Assembly: GCF_000524195.1 (NCBI RefSeq)
Contig: NW_020170451.1
Span: 141,972 to 205,971, forward strand
DNA: 64,000 nt
Reading direction: 5' to 3'
Source of the DNA: Echinococcus granulosus
Taxonomy: Eukaryota > Platyhelminthes > Cestoda > Cyclophyllidea > Taeniidae
Shown here piece by piece: positions 23,901 through 35,329 of this stretch (position 1 is the stretch's first letter; the number at the start of each line of letters is the position of its first letter). Made by a program: the position numbers and the translations under genes. The notes beneath the pieces are model-generated. The model had not been told where the DNA came from. It worked only from the letters and a program-made list of their open reading frames with translations, and searched no databases.

Positions 23901-26900
23901 CTGGTCCCTCACCCAATCAGTGCGTGCGATGTCGAAATGCCCAATTCAATGGAATTTGCGTGGCCAGCTGCCATGAAGGCAAGCAGAATTTTCAAATCTG
24001 TAATGGTGCTCATCAAATTTGACCTTCATCAAAATGCAGTCAGCTGATTGTTGTAGAGAAATGAAATACTTCCCCAGTGGAAAATGCAAATTTCATGCAT
24101 TTGACGCTTAGCTATAAACTAACTGATCCATCTTGGTTGGCTAATTCAGTCCAGCTCTTTGAAGCCAAATTTCGAGCCTGAGTCATTTTTCAACCTTTCG
24201 TTGCAGTGACAAAGCTTTATTTTTAATTGAATCACTTGTCAATGTTCGACAAAAATATAAAACTATTGGGACAATAAATTAAGAGCATTTGAGAAAGTAT
24301 GATCAAATATGACAACATTTTTGGTTAGTTACCATCTTTGTGATTGTCTAATTACTTTGCTTTGATAAATTTGTTTGTTAATCAAGATAATATGGCAACT
24401 ATTTTTACCATTTTTATGTTCCAATCAATTAAAAGTTCAGTATTTTACTATCCATCAGTAGCTTGTCTTCCTATTTTAGTTAAATTTGGTTTAATTTTAC
24501 CAAGGCTCTAACCTTCTGATTTACCATTCGGTTATTACAAATCCGTAGCAGCTGACTTTTTTCCAACAAAGTTATGAGCATAAATTTACTCCCTTAATAG
24601 AGTTGTACAGAGGTAGTGGTGGTGAGTTAGTAGCAGAAGTGATAGAAAACAATGCTACCAAGATGGTGACCGAAACAGCAGCAACTAGAGTCTGCTTATT
24701 TTTACACACACCTCCAATTGATTACCTTCCTTTATTGGCAATCTCTTCGTTTAAATCAATTCACATATCTATTTATATGCATTTTAGTAAAGTAGGTAAT
24801 GACCAACTAATTAAATATTTTGATGCCGACAGGCACCTATGAGGCGAATTTGACTAGTGGGGGCAAGCAATGTCGTCCCTGTCACGACCAGTGCAGTCAG
24901 AGTTGCGGCGGACCCTTATCTAGTGACTGCCTCTTCTGTCAGCACTATAAAAGATATCTGAACAAAGAGAAGACAAAGGTGGGTTAATTGATCTTAGCTG
25001 TGATGAATGCTCCTAGAAGGAGGATTGCGGAAGACAGGTGTCTAAACCGTGCCCTAGTGTCTACAAACTAACTAGTTACGTAAGTATACTTCAAGTGACC
25101 ATAAATGAAATTACCCCGGAACACTTTTGCCATAACTTTGACAGGACATTTCGCCATATTCGGCTTGTAATCCTGGCGTTGTTGTAGCGCCCTGAGACTT
25201 CTCTGAAGATAAAGGAGGATATATTACCCGGGCCAAATATGTACTGTTGACGTACAGTAGGGCTGGGGAGCTACTGGCATGGCCCAGAGCCCAGCTCACT
25301 CGGCGAAGGTACAATGACAGAGACTCAAATTGGCCCTCTTACCAAAACTGAGAGATAAACAAACAACCAACATATTCCATAGCCCCTCTCCTCTTTTGAG
25401 CGTCGCCTTTGGCGCTCGCCCTGGCCAACCTCCTGCGTCAACTATCACAACGTAATCGGTGCCATAAGAAAACACCTACGAGCTAACCGTGCCTTTCGTC
25501 AAATTTCCGTTCAACTAAGGAGATACTTGACCGAAACGTCACTAATCCCTCTTGGGAATTGAACTGGATCTGTAGTGTCGACCAATTTGAGAACTGGATT
25601 CGGGGACGGGGAATGGGCTGGCTATTACTTGTGTACACAGCTGGTCGTAGAAACACTGGCCTAAAAACAGAGGCATGTAACGAAGGACGAGATCGAACTT
25701 AGTTACGTAGGGGTTGGGTTTAGCTTCTGTTTCTCCTTGCCTCGTTGCTCTTCCTTCAGAGTTACCCAGCCATATCTATCCAGACCCTATCCAGCTAGTT
25801 GAGAAATGGAGAAGATACTGCGTGTTTACATATTTTACACCTTTATATCGGTAAGGTAAGCACCTTCGTAACGAAAATTTTGAGATGCTTCACGGTTTGT
25901 TTTGCTTCCGTTGTTTATGGCTTTCCTGCGGATTACAGTACTGGGGTAGTTGATGAAGGTAGACATCATTTTCAGTTCTTCTGTTAGGGGCCCTCTCATC
26001 TTTGCCTATCCGTAGCAAAATGCACTTCTTCCACCTCGCTAAGGTTGATAATTCAGTAGCAAAAATCAGGATATGTGTCCTTTAAGATCGGGTTTTCTTT
26101 CCGCTGCCACCAATGTAGCTCCAAGAGACTTTCCTGAAGACGAGAGAAGACAATACTTGGGCAGAACATCTATGTATTCAACATTCAGAAGGGCTTAGGG
26201 CTACTAGCGTAGCCTGAAAACGTACTCACCCGAAGAAGGTACAATGGCGTAGCACCTAAGTGGACCAAATTGAGAGTTAAACAACCAACACATTAAAGCA
26301 GTCTTGTATAAATAGTTTACGAAGTGGCCCTAAATAGAATTGTGGAGCTAAATCATTTCCGATGAATTTCACAAAACTGTTGCTTTTCAAATGATAGTAT
26401 TTAATTTGGTATTTCTTTTTAATTTCTCTGGTAGTCGCAAAATCATACCTTATTTTTTTTATCTCGTTTCAAAAAACCATCAAATTATTTCCGTTTAGCA
26501 CCAAGCTCGTTTTCTAAATGAGTGCACAACTTTTACTTTTATTCACCTAGTGGATTTGTGTTGAATCCTGCCCTCCGGATAGCATTGCCCATGTGGAGCT
26601 CAATTCCATCACAACTGCGGTTGAGTTTGTATGTCTTCACACTGGGATCTCACACCACCTTCCGCCTGCGATATCAGGGAAAATTGACGAGTGTCTCATT
26701 TTCTGCACCTGGTCGGAAATAATTAGTCCTCGGTTGCTCAACCGCCTCTCCTGGCTGTCTACAGCTCTGCTTATCTTTTGTGGCCTTCTAGCCCTCTTCG
26801 TAGCTGTTTACTTCGGCTACGTGTGCTCTCGCATTGTAATTCGTGGACGCAAATCAAGGAGTGAGCCCGTGGTTGACCAACTTCAAAGTGGTAGAAGTTC

Positions 26901-29900
26901 TATGTGCAACCGATTTTGGATGAGAGCGGTAGTTGTTGCGGAACTGGAAGAGAAGAAAAATAACCGGAGATTGAGTAAATCACGAAGAAATATAAGTCTG
27001 CGTTCACTTCCTGTGAGATCTAACACGCTAAATGGTGATGATGAGCAAAGCTACCTTGTATCATCTCAAGCAGTGAGTGGACCGTCAGTTTTCACATTTA
27101 GACAATGAAGGCAAATTTTGTGATGATTTGTTTTACTCTCCATTTCATTACTAATGTAGGTCACCAAAGTCATTCTCATAAATAATCCAAGTGACTGGGA
27201 AGAGTGTGAATAAATTACTTTTTACTAACTCACGCCCACTCAGGACTGTTGTTCGGCTTCTGGAATGTAAAATAGTAATATTCATTATTAGGTGAAACTT
27301 ACTCTATATTTGGACAGCTTTTGTAAAGAAGCCTTTAAAAACCTTTTAAATAATTACTTGAAAACGTGGTCGGGAAGTGTGTTGATTCTGGTAAAAAAGT
27401 AAATATTTCACTATTTGAAGATTATTTGAAATACTTTCCTTTACGAGCATCTAATCGTTCTTTCAGGATACAATGCCCGACATGACCACACTGCTCATAA
27501 TACCTGAGTACCAGCTAAAACTGGGTAATCGAGTTGGTGGTGGAGCATTTGGTTCAGTCTACCGAGGCATATGGTACAAGGGCCCGATTTCTCCAGAATT
27601 TGCAAAGAAGGTTGACGACTTATTTGCGCAGGCTGCCAAGGTTGAATTGGAGAAGCCGAAATTGGTGCCATTGGATTCGCTGGTGGAGGACAACGCATAC
27701 GCCAGCACGGAACAGGAATACCTTACGATGGAAGAGGAGGAGGAGGAAAAGGAGGCGAAGGAGGCCCAAAATTTGGAGAAGTCTGTGGTACTCGAGGAGA
27801 AAACGGAGCTGAAACCCCTGTCACAAGTGGAGAAACCTATCACTTCTGAACTAAACATAACGTCTTCGCCTGCCCCACAGACAGGCATGTTTCGATTCTC
27901 CGAAGATTGCGAGGAGGAAAGAGAGAAGTTCTACATGGAAAATGTGGAAGAACACGTAGTCGCTATCAAAGTGCTCACTGATGAGACTGATCCATTTACT
28001 TCCAAGGCTCTTCTTGATGAGGCTCGTGTTAGTAGTCGAATCCGTAGAATTGTTGTGATTAATAGCGATCGTAAATTATCGCGGCCAGTCTCAAACATTG
28101 TTAGTCTTTCATGATATTCTCAGGAGTATTTCATCGTACATAGGCGGTTACCTAAGTCTATTTAAGTTTTTACTTTGCAGCTTATGGCGACGGTCAATCA
28201 CCCCTGCTGCCTTCGTTTGCTGGCTCTCTGTATGACAGCCCGTCCACAACTTGTCACACCATTTCTGCCTCTGGGGTGTCTGCTGTCCTACCTTCATCGA
28301 CATGGCGGTCCTAATGCGATCGATTGTGATGTTATAACTCCTGAAATCATGCTGAATTGGGCCAACCAGATAGCCAGTGGAATGGCATATCTCGCCTCGC
28401 GAAGCATCATTCACCGTGACTTAGCTGCTCGTAATGTGCTTGTAGAAACACCTGAACAGGTAGGGTGCTTTCCTCCTTTCTGCCTATTCTAGCATGAATT
28501 TTCTACCCTAGAAGTATGTATCAAGTTCAAAAGTTTTGGGTAATTTTTTCATTACTGTATAGAATAGTTTGTAATGTCAAGTGGATTAATATTACCGATT
28601 CTTTCGAAAATGACAATTAACAATCAAAAGCATTTTGGGGTTCGTCTCTTGATAAAAAGTAAGTTGTGATTGTCAATTCTCTTAATAGACGCGGTTCTTT
28701 TACTGCATTTGGTGATAATTTAAGAGGGCAAATGGGTTCACAAAAACCTAAATGAAATAGTAGCTTTGACGAAATTCAGATTAGCTTCTATTAGAAAATA
28801 TCCCACGCTAAAGCTTTTAGAGACCATTCTGTTAACAAAGTACCTACAAACCGTAGTAAATCAATTCTTACCACTTTCGCAAATCATACTACACCATCGT
28901 ACTTGGGAAGCCTTCCTTGCATAATTGAACCGCCTCGATGTTGTGAAATTTAAGGGAGACATCAATAGCGCATTTCAATTCTGCTAAAAAGAGGTTCCGA
29001 AGTAAATTTATGTGTACAGTTGCAACTAATAAACCAAGCGGAAGCGCACTTTTCATCTTTAATTTCATCACAGGTGTATCTTTTTTAAAAAAAAATAATT
29101 TACTTTACTTCATAAAACAGATTCTTAAACGATTAACTAAATTAAACAGCTATATACATGCAGCGTAACGAGTTTTTCCTGAAGACAAAAGAGGATATAA
29201 AATTGGGACAGAATAGGTACTCCCAAACTGCAAAGGGGCTGGGAGGCTATTGCCATAGCTCGGAGACCATGCCGCCCAGCAGAAGTGTAAGGGCAAAGCC
29301 CTCAGTGCCCGCGAAAGCAAGAGTTAAAACGATTATCAAAGTACCGCGTAGTTCCTCTCTTCTTCTGAACCTCGTCCCCAGCGCCTTCCCTGGCTATCTT
29401 CCCTCATCAACCTTCACACTGAAGCCTGTGGAGCAAGAAAATTATTCCCCAATCAGCTACGCCAATCGTCGAATTTAAGTGCATCTGGAAAGATATTTGA
29501 TCCCAGCTTTACATATTCCTCTTGGCAATTCAACTATATCTGGAGTATCGTCCTGATTAGGAACAGTATTGAAGAAAGAAAGAATGTGCTGGCCATCTCA
29601 TAAGTTCATCGCTAGTCGCAGGAACACCAGTCTAAAAGCAAAGTTGTTTAATAAGGAAAGTGGGTTCAATTAGTTACATGAAGACAAGGCTTCACATCCG
29701 TTCCTCCTTGCCACTATATTCTCACTTCATTGCTGCCCAGCCATGTCTGACTGACTTCTATCCAGCTAGTAGAGGGGTAAGGGAGGCATCGCGTGTTCAC
29801 TTTATTGACATCTTCATACACGTACCGCAGACAGCTCCGTAACGAACTTTCTAGGTGATTCACGGCTAGTATCGCTTCGGTTGTGAATAGCATTTCTACA

Positions 29901-32897
29901 GAACCTGAAACCGGGCTAGTTGCTGAAGGTTGACGTCACTGTCAACCATTCTGTTAAAGGTCATCACAGATTCTCCCATTCGCAGCATATGCACTTCTTC
30001 CTTCACGTTAAGGTTTATCAATCGGTAGTAAAAATCGGAATGTCCGTTATGACAGGGTTCATTTTGCGCCGGCACCAACGTATCACTCCAATACTTCCTT
30101 GAAAACGGAAGAAATTATAATGCTGGGACAAAACGTGTTTACGACCTGCAGATGGGTTGAGTGGCTGCTGGCATGGTCCGAAGGCCATGCTGCTGAGTAG
30201 GAGTACGATTTTCGTGCCCTCTAGTTCTACTCACCTTGATACTCGAATTAGTAAATGAAAAATTTTACGCAAATACGGCATTCTATCCTTTCAACAAGAA
30301 GAGGGGTAAATAACTGGACTTTTTAAGTTAAGAGTTTTATACTATGCTATTTTTAAAATATCAGCTTATAACTAGCTTATAATTAAAACTTAATATCGCT
30401 AAAGACCAGTTTGATTTGTATAGATTTCTTTTTAAACCTAATCAATATCTTCGTGATTTTAGAATATCTTTTAAGGTGGCTTATGCATTTTATCTTGAAA
30501 CCAACTAGACTCATATACAAACATCTTCATTGTTTAGTTACATGTAGTGTGTCATAGGCCCTGTAGGATCCTTAACTTTTGATTAGTCTTCACGAGATTA
30601 AAACATGCTATTTATTTTATGATTCCCTTAATTAATTTCTTCTATGCATTGGTTTTAGATCAAAATAACAGACTTTGGGTTGGCTAAATGCATCGAAGAC
30701 ACAGATGGAGAATACACAGCTAAGGGTGGTCTAATGCCAGTTAAGTGGCTCGCGATTGAGTGCATCAAGAAGCGCATATTCTCCAGCAAATCCGATGTCT
30801 GGGCCTACGGTATGTCCAAAATTAGCCCGCATTCCTTTTTAGCCCCACCAAAAACCACTTCTATCTGTATGCCTTAATTAAGGTGTGACCCTGTGGGAGA
30901 TATTTACTCTCGGTCGAAGACCCTATGAGAGGACCCACACTCGCCATCTTATTCAATATCTGGAGAAAGGACTTCGGCTGGTCCAACCGATGACCACAAG
31001 TTTGGAGCTCTACAAACTCATGGTTGAATGTAAGGCCATCAAAGTATATTCGTGTCAAATGCTATGCAGGTGTAAGTTTCGTATCATCCTAACTCTTTAC
31101 AAGCAGAAATTTTAGTTATTTGATCAACTAACGCAAATTACAAATACAATTGGGAGTAGGTTCTGTGTTGTTATTTTAGGTTGGCAAGGCGATCCTGATA
31201 GACGACCTGGTTTCGATGAACTATTTCAGAGAATCAGTTTCATGCAACTGAATCCGCTGGCTTTTATCAACTTCAAGCGTGTACGTGGGATGAAAAAAAA
31301 TAAGCAGGTTGTAATTTACTGTTTTTAAAGGGGGATGTTTGAGTTATTTATTATTATATGTAAAATTTTATGCATGTTTATTGCAGTATGGTTGTACGAT
31401 GATTCACAAATTTTAAATAAGTAGTTAAGTTTATCAATTTTAACTCCAAATAAAAACCTTTTTTCTAGGATGACCACAAAATATTTGCTTTCTGAGACCG
31501 CTAATTTGCATCACATCACTCGTAAATTAGGCTGTCTTTGGTCTCGGTAAATAACTTTTAGCATTATGTTCTTTATTTCATTGTCTGCACTTTATTTTAA
31601 TTCTACGTTGAAGGTTGGGTTGGGAGGTGACTCGAAATGCTTGAAGCCGCACTGATCGACTTTTACCTTACAGGGCAGGATTCGTTTATGGAGTGATTCT
31701 GGTCTCATGGGCTCGACGTCGAGCTACGTGGCCACAACTATAAACGCCACAGTCACCACAGGGAACACCGGTACCATAGTGAAATCAACATCGGAGGTGT
31801 CGGTGCTCACCTCAACCTCGTCTTGCCTCAACTACCTGGCAGAGGTGACTGAGGAGAAGGAAGATGTGGGGTACACCTCTTCACCCCGAGACGATCGTTA
31901 TGGCATCATCATGCCTACCTCTAGCCAACGTCAGGATCCAGTTCAACCGCTTGAATGCATCGTGGAGGACGTCGATGAAACGAGTGCTTTAGAGGTGGAC
32001 GGTTTACTTTTGAAACTTCTTGGGCCTAGCTATTCCAGATACCATAGTCATCAGCCACCTAGCGCCCTTACAATTGCAATCAAAGGTTGCAAATTTTTCC
32101 ATTCTGATAGTGCGATAGTTGTTTTTCATTTACTTAATTTTGCATTCTTTTATTTTATAATCAGTAGAAAATCTTATCACTCACTTTTCTTACCCGCATT
32201 ATACGAATTTATGAAGGAAACTTAGTAAAAATCCCAGCTGTGATGGGATAGCACATCATATCTGGGAACATCTTGGGTAAACTGATGAGATTGGGAGCCT
32301 GGACATGCTTATTATACATATTCACGGCCTTAAACATCAAAAATGTAATGAAATATTTTAGCGATAATGCATAAATGATGACTATGTTAGTATATTAGTG
32401 CAGAAATTCAAATGACGTTCTTTATTTGTCTCCCATTTTAATAAAACCTAGTGTAGGAAAGTTTCTCCAAACTAGACTTTTACTTATGCTATAAAAAAGA
32501 TGACTGAAGAAATTTAACATCCCTCAATAAACAAGTAATAAATTACTTACTGAAAGGTAACGAGATCCGGAACGTGAGAAAACATCCCCGTGATTACTAG
32601 CTTCGATGGTAATTAGGAAGGCGAAATAAAACATGGCATCATATGGGAGTGGTGATGCTCCCAAGGAGGCTACTGCTGATCTAGAAAAGTCCTCTCATAT
32701 TAATTAATGCAGTTTTTGTAAATCTTTCATTTTAGTTATTTTGCTTCCCACAGAACGATTACGAAAAACCCATTGAAACTGTTCAGAGAGTCGACCCTTT
32801 TCCACCTAATGATATAGCTCCTGCTGCTATCATCGGTGGAGGCTACTTGGGGCCCAAAGAGGAGATAAATCAAGCTGAACCAGAGGAGGTTGCTTGA
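17904..32897 (+). CDS. EGFR: EGF receptor-family tyrosine kinase, 23 exons
   Basis: Transmembrane receptor tyrosine kinase that transmits EGF-like signals to Ras/MAPK. Exons: 17904-18051, 18768-18983, 19191-19445, 19773-20045, 20301-20519, 20592-20716, 20791-20932, 21006-21113, 21420-21543, 21760-21932, 22082-22324, 22765-23075, 23286-23546, 23681-23978, 24833-24978, 26551-27072, 27467-28027, 28181-28459, 30659-30809, 30883-31029, 31180-31307, 31674-31994 (or 32085), 32754-32897; phases agree from exon 1 to 22. Product about 1,765 residues: signal peptide (LHLLVLLLCF), L1 (50-206), Cys-free insert (207-345), furin-like Cys-rich 1 (346-495), L2 (496-675), Cys-rich 2 (676-1080), TM (1083-1107), kinase (about 1203-1580), short tail. 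Catalytic residues are intact: GGGAFG loop, VAIK Lys, HRDLAARN, DFG. The kinase N-lobe carries a long insert. Intron 14 has a GC donor. The splice from exon 22 to 23 is unresolved. Confidence 0.92.
19773..20045 (+). other. EGFR: EGFR exon 4: cysteine-free insert between L1 and the first Cys-rich domain
   Basis: Phase-1 exon on both sides, 91 codons, in frame with its neighbours. The sequence is rich in Asn, Thr, Val and acidic residues and has no Cys. In vertebrate EGFR the furin-like domain follows L1 directly. Here exon 4 and the first half of exon 5 separate them by about 135 residues. Because both flanks are phase 1, skipping exon 4 would keep the frame. Confidence 0.75.
23979..24832 (+). 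other. EGFR: EGFR intron 14, GC-AG type
   Basis: Exon 14 ends GAAG and the intron begins GCAAGC; the acceptor is GCCGACAG. The GC donor gives phase 1 on both sides and joins CHEG to TYEAN, preserving the spacing of cysteines in the second Cys-rich domain. The nearest GT donor in the same phase (ATG|GTGCTC) would add eight residues including an unpaired Cys. Confidence 0.7.
25380..25400 (-). promoter_or_regulatory. TRIM polypurine tract
   Basis: Minus strand CTCAAAAGAGGAGAGG abuts the other LTR, as expected for plus-strand priming in an LTR element. The copy at 13365-14185 has TTAAAAGGGAGAGG at the same place, and the 29159 copy has GAAGAAGAGAGG. Confidence 0.7.
26097..26113 (-). promoter_or_regulatory. 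TRIM primer-binding site (tRNA-Leu type)
   Basis: Immediately inside the LTR, the minus strand reads TTGGTGGCAGCGGAAAG. TGGTGGCAGCGG is complementary to a tRNA 3' end CCGCTGCCACCA, which I recall for metazoan tRNA-Leu. Related sequence follows the LTR in the copies at 13563, 15510 and 30078. Confidence 0.7.
27467..28027 (+). other. EGFR: EGFR exon 17: kinase start with acidic N-lobe insert
   Basis: The exon begins after TCTTTCAG and ends at CGT|GTTAGT, phase 0 at both ends. It encodes the glycine-rich loop (NRVGGGAFGSVYRGIW), then about 124 residues (about 27583-27954) with runs of Glu and little hydrophobic content, then VVAIKVL and the helix C segment ending DEAR. In human EGFR only about a dozen residues separate the corresponding strands. 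There is no stop or frameshift and no internal intron with plausible splice sites, so the insert appears to be translated. Confidence 0.85.
29159..30240 (-). mobile_element. Near full-length TRIM in EGFR intron 18
   Basis: LTRs at about 29159-29348 and 30079-30240, the second losing its last blocks, flank an intact-looking internal region (CTCCTTGCC, CCAGCTAGTAGAG, CGGTTGTGAATAG and TCACAGATTCTCCCATTCGCAG shared with other copies). Antisense to EGFR, like the intron 15 copy. It sits between the exon ending after HRDLAARN and the exon carrying DFG. Confidence 0.82.
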
Positions 32898-34582
32898 ACT
32901 TAGCAAGGTAGTAAAGAGGAGTTTGTAATTTTGCTGTCCAAGGTTATTGGCAAAATCGGCCTAGAGAGGAAAGTTGGACTTTCTTTTTGTAAACGATCAA
33001 TGTTTGCATTTTAGAAACGAAGTTACGTGGATCAATTTGTGAAGTTTTCGATGGAAGTTTCACAAGTACAACACCTTTTGCACCATAAAGTGAACTATAA
33101 CAGTACCTTTTGCTTCATTGATGTGTACATTCACAACATGCATGTTTGTCGTGATGTTTAGCGCATCATGGTAAAAATTTTATTGCACTAGATTTTACTT
33201 AAAAATCCAATCAATATACCTTCCATCCCAAAAACACATAAGGTTTTCAAATGTGCTCTTGGTGTTTCGTAGGACAAAATCAAAACTGTACAAAGCTTCT
33301 TAAAACACCTGAATCGTTGTCTTTTGGGCATGAGAATGGGAGCTCCTTTCCACTGACTTATAAGGTATAGCTGCTTCTGAAGGATAGGCCTTCTTGCATC
33401 ATATCAAGCAGATTTCAGTCCTACTTGTTTGGCCTTCATTTGATAGTCAACTTCTCATGGACAGTTCCGTCTCTAGTCCATTAAACACAAAGTGATTAGG
33501 TTTAAGTAAAATGTGATTATTTATAAGCACTGTTAGGCATAGATGTACATCAGCTTAATGGTGGTGTCGATTGCTCTTATATAATCGAATATCAGTTGAA
33601 AAGGATGTGGTCTAAGTTTGTGTAAACCACTCAAAGGCAGATGAGTCACGTCCAGGGATACTCGTTCGTCATGATTATATGGAATTGCATGTGGCCATTG
33701 ACGTTGTGTATTTTTATTCATCCGTATTGTTTACATGAAGTGATGATAAAAAGAACCGTTGACATCTGCATCAACTGAAAAGGGAAACTTGTAGAGCTTG
33801 GTGTTTAAATTGCTCTTATCAGCACGCTTTTTGGAGATCCCATTAAGCCTTGCAGAATATCAACTCGCTCTTCATTTCCTTCATCTCGTAAAACCCTTCA
33901 GTTGGGAAAGAATTACCTGTTGACGGAATTGTAGTAAGTGGCTTTTGTGTTATATCGCTAGGCAAACATATTAATGGTTATCCACAAACGATCTCATTAC
34001 TATTCACTCCACAATTCTGAGGCATTCATTACTACGTCCTGAAGAGACTGGGCTTGCTTTGTGTATGGTGAAATTGAGACGAAAATGTTACCAAGAAGTT
34101 AAGCTCCTACTGGAGGCCAAACGATTAAGACCATAGTCTACTCGACGTAGTGCAAGAAAATCCACCCTTTAGAAACAGCTTGGGCTAGTCAGATATTGAG
34201 TGGGGAGTCCTGTTCCCATTTTCACAAGGCAATGAATATTGCAGAAAGTCTTTCACAGTTATTTAATTTTGTCACATTAAACATCACGAGTCTATTTAGT
34301 AAATTCAAGTTTGCAATTCAGGTAAATCAAGTCAAGCTAAAGTGTCCTGAGTTGTTCGTTCCGACACAATGGTTCACAAATGTTCCAAGATTCATTTCGT
34401 CATACAGTTAGCATGGGCGGGATTTAAAAGCAATAATTAAATAAAACAAAGTTAAGTAATAAATGAGCTAAAAAACGCGAAAAAATCCACCAAAAGTAGT
34501 TGGGGAATAAGCAATTCCAAATGGGTCAGTTAATAGGAAATTTGCGGTCGTGTCTTTTAGTTAAAAATTCAAATTTAACCAG
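32898..34582. other. EGFR 3' flank, nothing recognised
   Basis: Presumed 3' UTR, then intergenic DNA. I see no canonical AATAAA close to the stop codon and no ORF with a recognisable domain. Confidence 0.4.
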
Positions 34583-34778
34583 AGTAGCGTTTTGAGTCTT
34601 TTCTGAAGAAGAGGTCATGAGACTGGCGCAGAACACGTATTGAGAAGACAGAGAAGAAATGAGGGTCCACCGGCACGGCCCGGAGGCTATGCTCTCCGGT
34701 GGAGGTGCAATAGCCGTGCCCATCAGTGTTTTTGTAACCAAAACGAGGAATTAAACAAGCAATCGAAGCATTATACCA
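34583..34778 (-). mobile_element. TRIM solo LTR
   Basis: About 196 bp, AGTAGCG at the left and CATTATACCA at the right (plus-strand reading), with CACGGCCCGGAGGC, GGAGGTGCAATAGC and AATTAAACAAGCAAT between. No internal sequence is attached. Confidence 0.72.
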
Positions 34779-35329
34779 GCTTTGAATTATAAAGAAACTA
34801 TCAAGAGGAACAGCTTGGAACACAGTAGCAGATGATGACGGGTGCAAGATTTAAATCAGTACCTCACGTGCAAATTACGCAGAAGTCATGCGCCTCCGCA
34901 AGAATTATAATGCAGAGGTGGAGCTTCAAGTTTCGCCTTATTAACTATTTCGATTCGGCATTGTGCGCATCGAAAAAAGATGCGCCGGATTAAATACAAA
35001 ATATCACCAGGATTGAAAATTCAACAATTAAGAAGTATCCTCTACCGAACTTCTCAATTTTCATCCTAGCCAGTGTTTAGTCAACCAGGCGGTTCAATTA
35101 TGAGTTTACAAGTTGGATATTAAATAATATTTAAAAGTGGGAAAAACTAAGAGCCACTGAGGTAGTTGATGCACTATTTTTAAGAAACAAGCATTATATT
35201 TGTTGCTTGAGGTTTAAAGCTTTTATTAATATTTAAATGAATGAAAAATTACAGCCTAATTTTAATAGCGCGCTGAAAATCGCATATTATGGTCATAAAT
35301 GTTCCGGATCTATAACATTTAAAGCATCC

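Larger units (their letters stand above)
25193..26300 (-). mobile_element. Full-length TRIM in EGFR intron 15
   Basis: The best-preserved copy: 1,108 bp, with LTRs of 187 bp at 25193-25379 and 26114-26300, both TG...CA on the plus strand. It has no ORF of note. Its internal edges show a primer-binding site and polypurine tract that read on the minus strand, so the element lies antisense to EGFR. Family assignment to taeniid TRIMs (ta-TRIM) rests on size, LTR length, lack of coding capacity and host type as I recall them, not on a sequence search. Confidence 0.85.

Noticed and set aside
25188..26305. Target-site duplications around the TRIM copies
   Set aside because: Flanking 4-5 bp were compared for several copies; none matched convincingly, so no duplication is claimed.
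27495..27888. Long ORFs in other frames across the receptor kinase insert
   Set aside because: They are shadows of exon 17; the acidic, repetitive codons leave the other frames open. Only the frame joining the glycine loop to VAIK has homology.
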